From Oxalobacteraceae bacterium (GTDB lineage: Bacteria > Pseudomonadota > Gammaproteobacteria > Burkholderiales > Burkholderiaceae_D): a stretch of DNA of 5,804 nt. The stretch covers positions 1-5,804 of the forward strand of contig CANFGA010000223.1 of assembly GCA_947446335.1 (NCBI GenBank), given 5' to 3'. Positions 5,502 to 5,804 of this stretch are shown here, piece after piece. Below the pieces are notes generated by a model. The model made no database searches. It worked only from the letters and a program-made list of their open reading frames with translations, and was not told the origin of the DNA. The stretch's first letter is position 1; each line of letters begins with the position of its first letter. The position numbers and the translations under genes are program-made.

Positions 5502-5804
5502 ATGAACACAGAGAACACGAACACGGCACCAGCAACGATCAAACTGACTTCCTTTTCGCACGGCGGCGGCTGCGGCTGCAAGATCGCACCCGGCGTGCTG
5601 GCCGAGATATTGAAAAATTCCAGTGGCTTTCCGGTGCCCAAGGAATTGATGGTCGGCATAGAAACGGCCGATGATGCCGCCGTCTACAAGCTCAACGACG
5701 AGCAAGCCTTGATCGCCACCACCGACTTTTTCATGCCGATCGTCGACGATCCGTTCGACTTTGGCCGCATCGCCGCCTGCAACGCGATCTCGGATGTCTA
5801 CGCG
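5502..5804 (+). CDS. selD: Selenide, water dikinase (selenophosphate synthetase), N-terminal part (3' truncated by window)
   Basis: SelD makes selenophosphate from selenide and ATP. The first 101 residues are in the window and the frame is open at the edge. HGGGCGCK (20-27) carries the catalytic Cys24 (Cys17 in E. coli, a UGC codon here, not selenocysteine), a second Cys26 and Lys27. ETADDAAVY (54-62), TTDFFMPIVDDPFDFGRIAACNAISD (73-98) supply the metal/ATP aspartates Asp58, Asp75 and Asp98, aligned with E. coli Asp51, Asp68 and Asp91 at a constant offset of seven. A weak GGA (5493-5495) sits six bases before ATG 5502; the ATG at 5491 is out of frame and stops after four codons. Placed after senB it acts as SenC, feeding selenophosphate to SenB. 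It may also serve selenocysteine or 2-selenouridine synthesis if those genes exist elsewhere. Confidence 0.97.
   Translation, partial: MNTENTNTAPATIKLTSFSHGGGCGCKIAPGVLAEILKNSSGFPVPKELMVGIETADDAAVYKLNDEQALIATTDFFMPIVDDPFDFGRIAACNAISDVYA

Overview
The window reads as chromosomal DNA of a betaproteobacterium, probably Burkholderiales and plausibly Oxalobacteraceae. This is inferred from moderately high GC, the protein flavour, and the mltD-fabI and senA/senB/selD neighbourhoods; no rRNA or other decisive marker is present. There are six protein genes, two cut by the window edges. I see no tRNA, rRNA, CRISPR array, insertion sequence or phage gene.

Left part (1-1746). The C-terminal end of a LysM-containing membrane-bound lytic transglycosylase (mltD-like) is followed on the same strand by fabI, a canonical enoyl-ACP reductase. 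A 356-base gap then holds several inverted repeats, a possible promoter and what looks like a long structured leader for the next gene.

Middle part (1747-3246). A DEAD-box RNA helicase of the RhlE/SrmB type has all core motifs and a basic glycine/serine-rich tail. It ends at a strong rho-independent terminator. The flanking A-run and T-run make this terminator work in both directions, so it also serves the convergent gene that follows.

Right part (3247-5804). This is the most interesting part: a selenoneine biosynthesis locus. senA (minus strand) encodes an EgtB-like non-heme iron, FGE-fold enzyme. senB (plus strand) encodes a GT-B glycosyltransferase-like selenosugar synthase. The start of selD (senC in this context) encodes selenophosphate synthetase. 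In the known pathway SelD makes selenophosphate, SenB transfers the selenium to a UDP-sugar, and SenA joins the selenosugar to hercynine on the way to selenoneine, the selenium analogue of ergothioneine. Hercynine must come from an EgtD-type histidine methyltransferase that is not in this window. The pathway is already described, so it is not new as a system. Less ordinary here are the head-to-head senA/senB arrangement with only about 36 bp between starts, a probable TTG start for senB, and a -10-like box placed so that senA mRNA could be leaderless.
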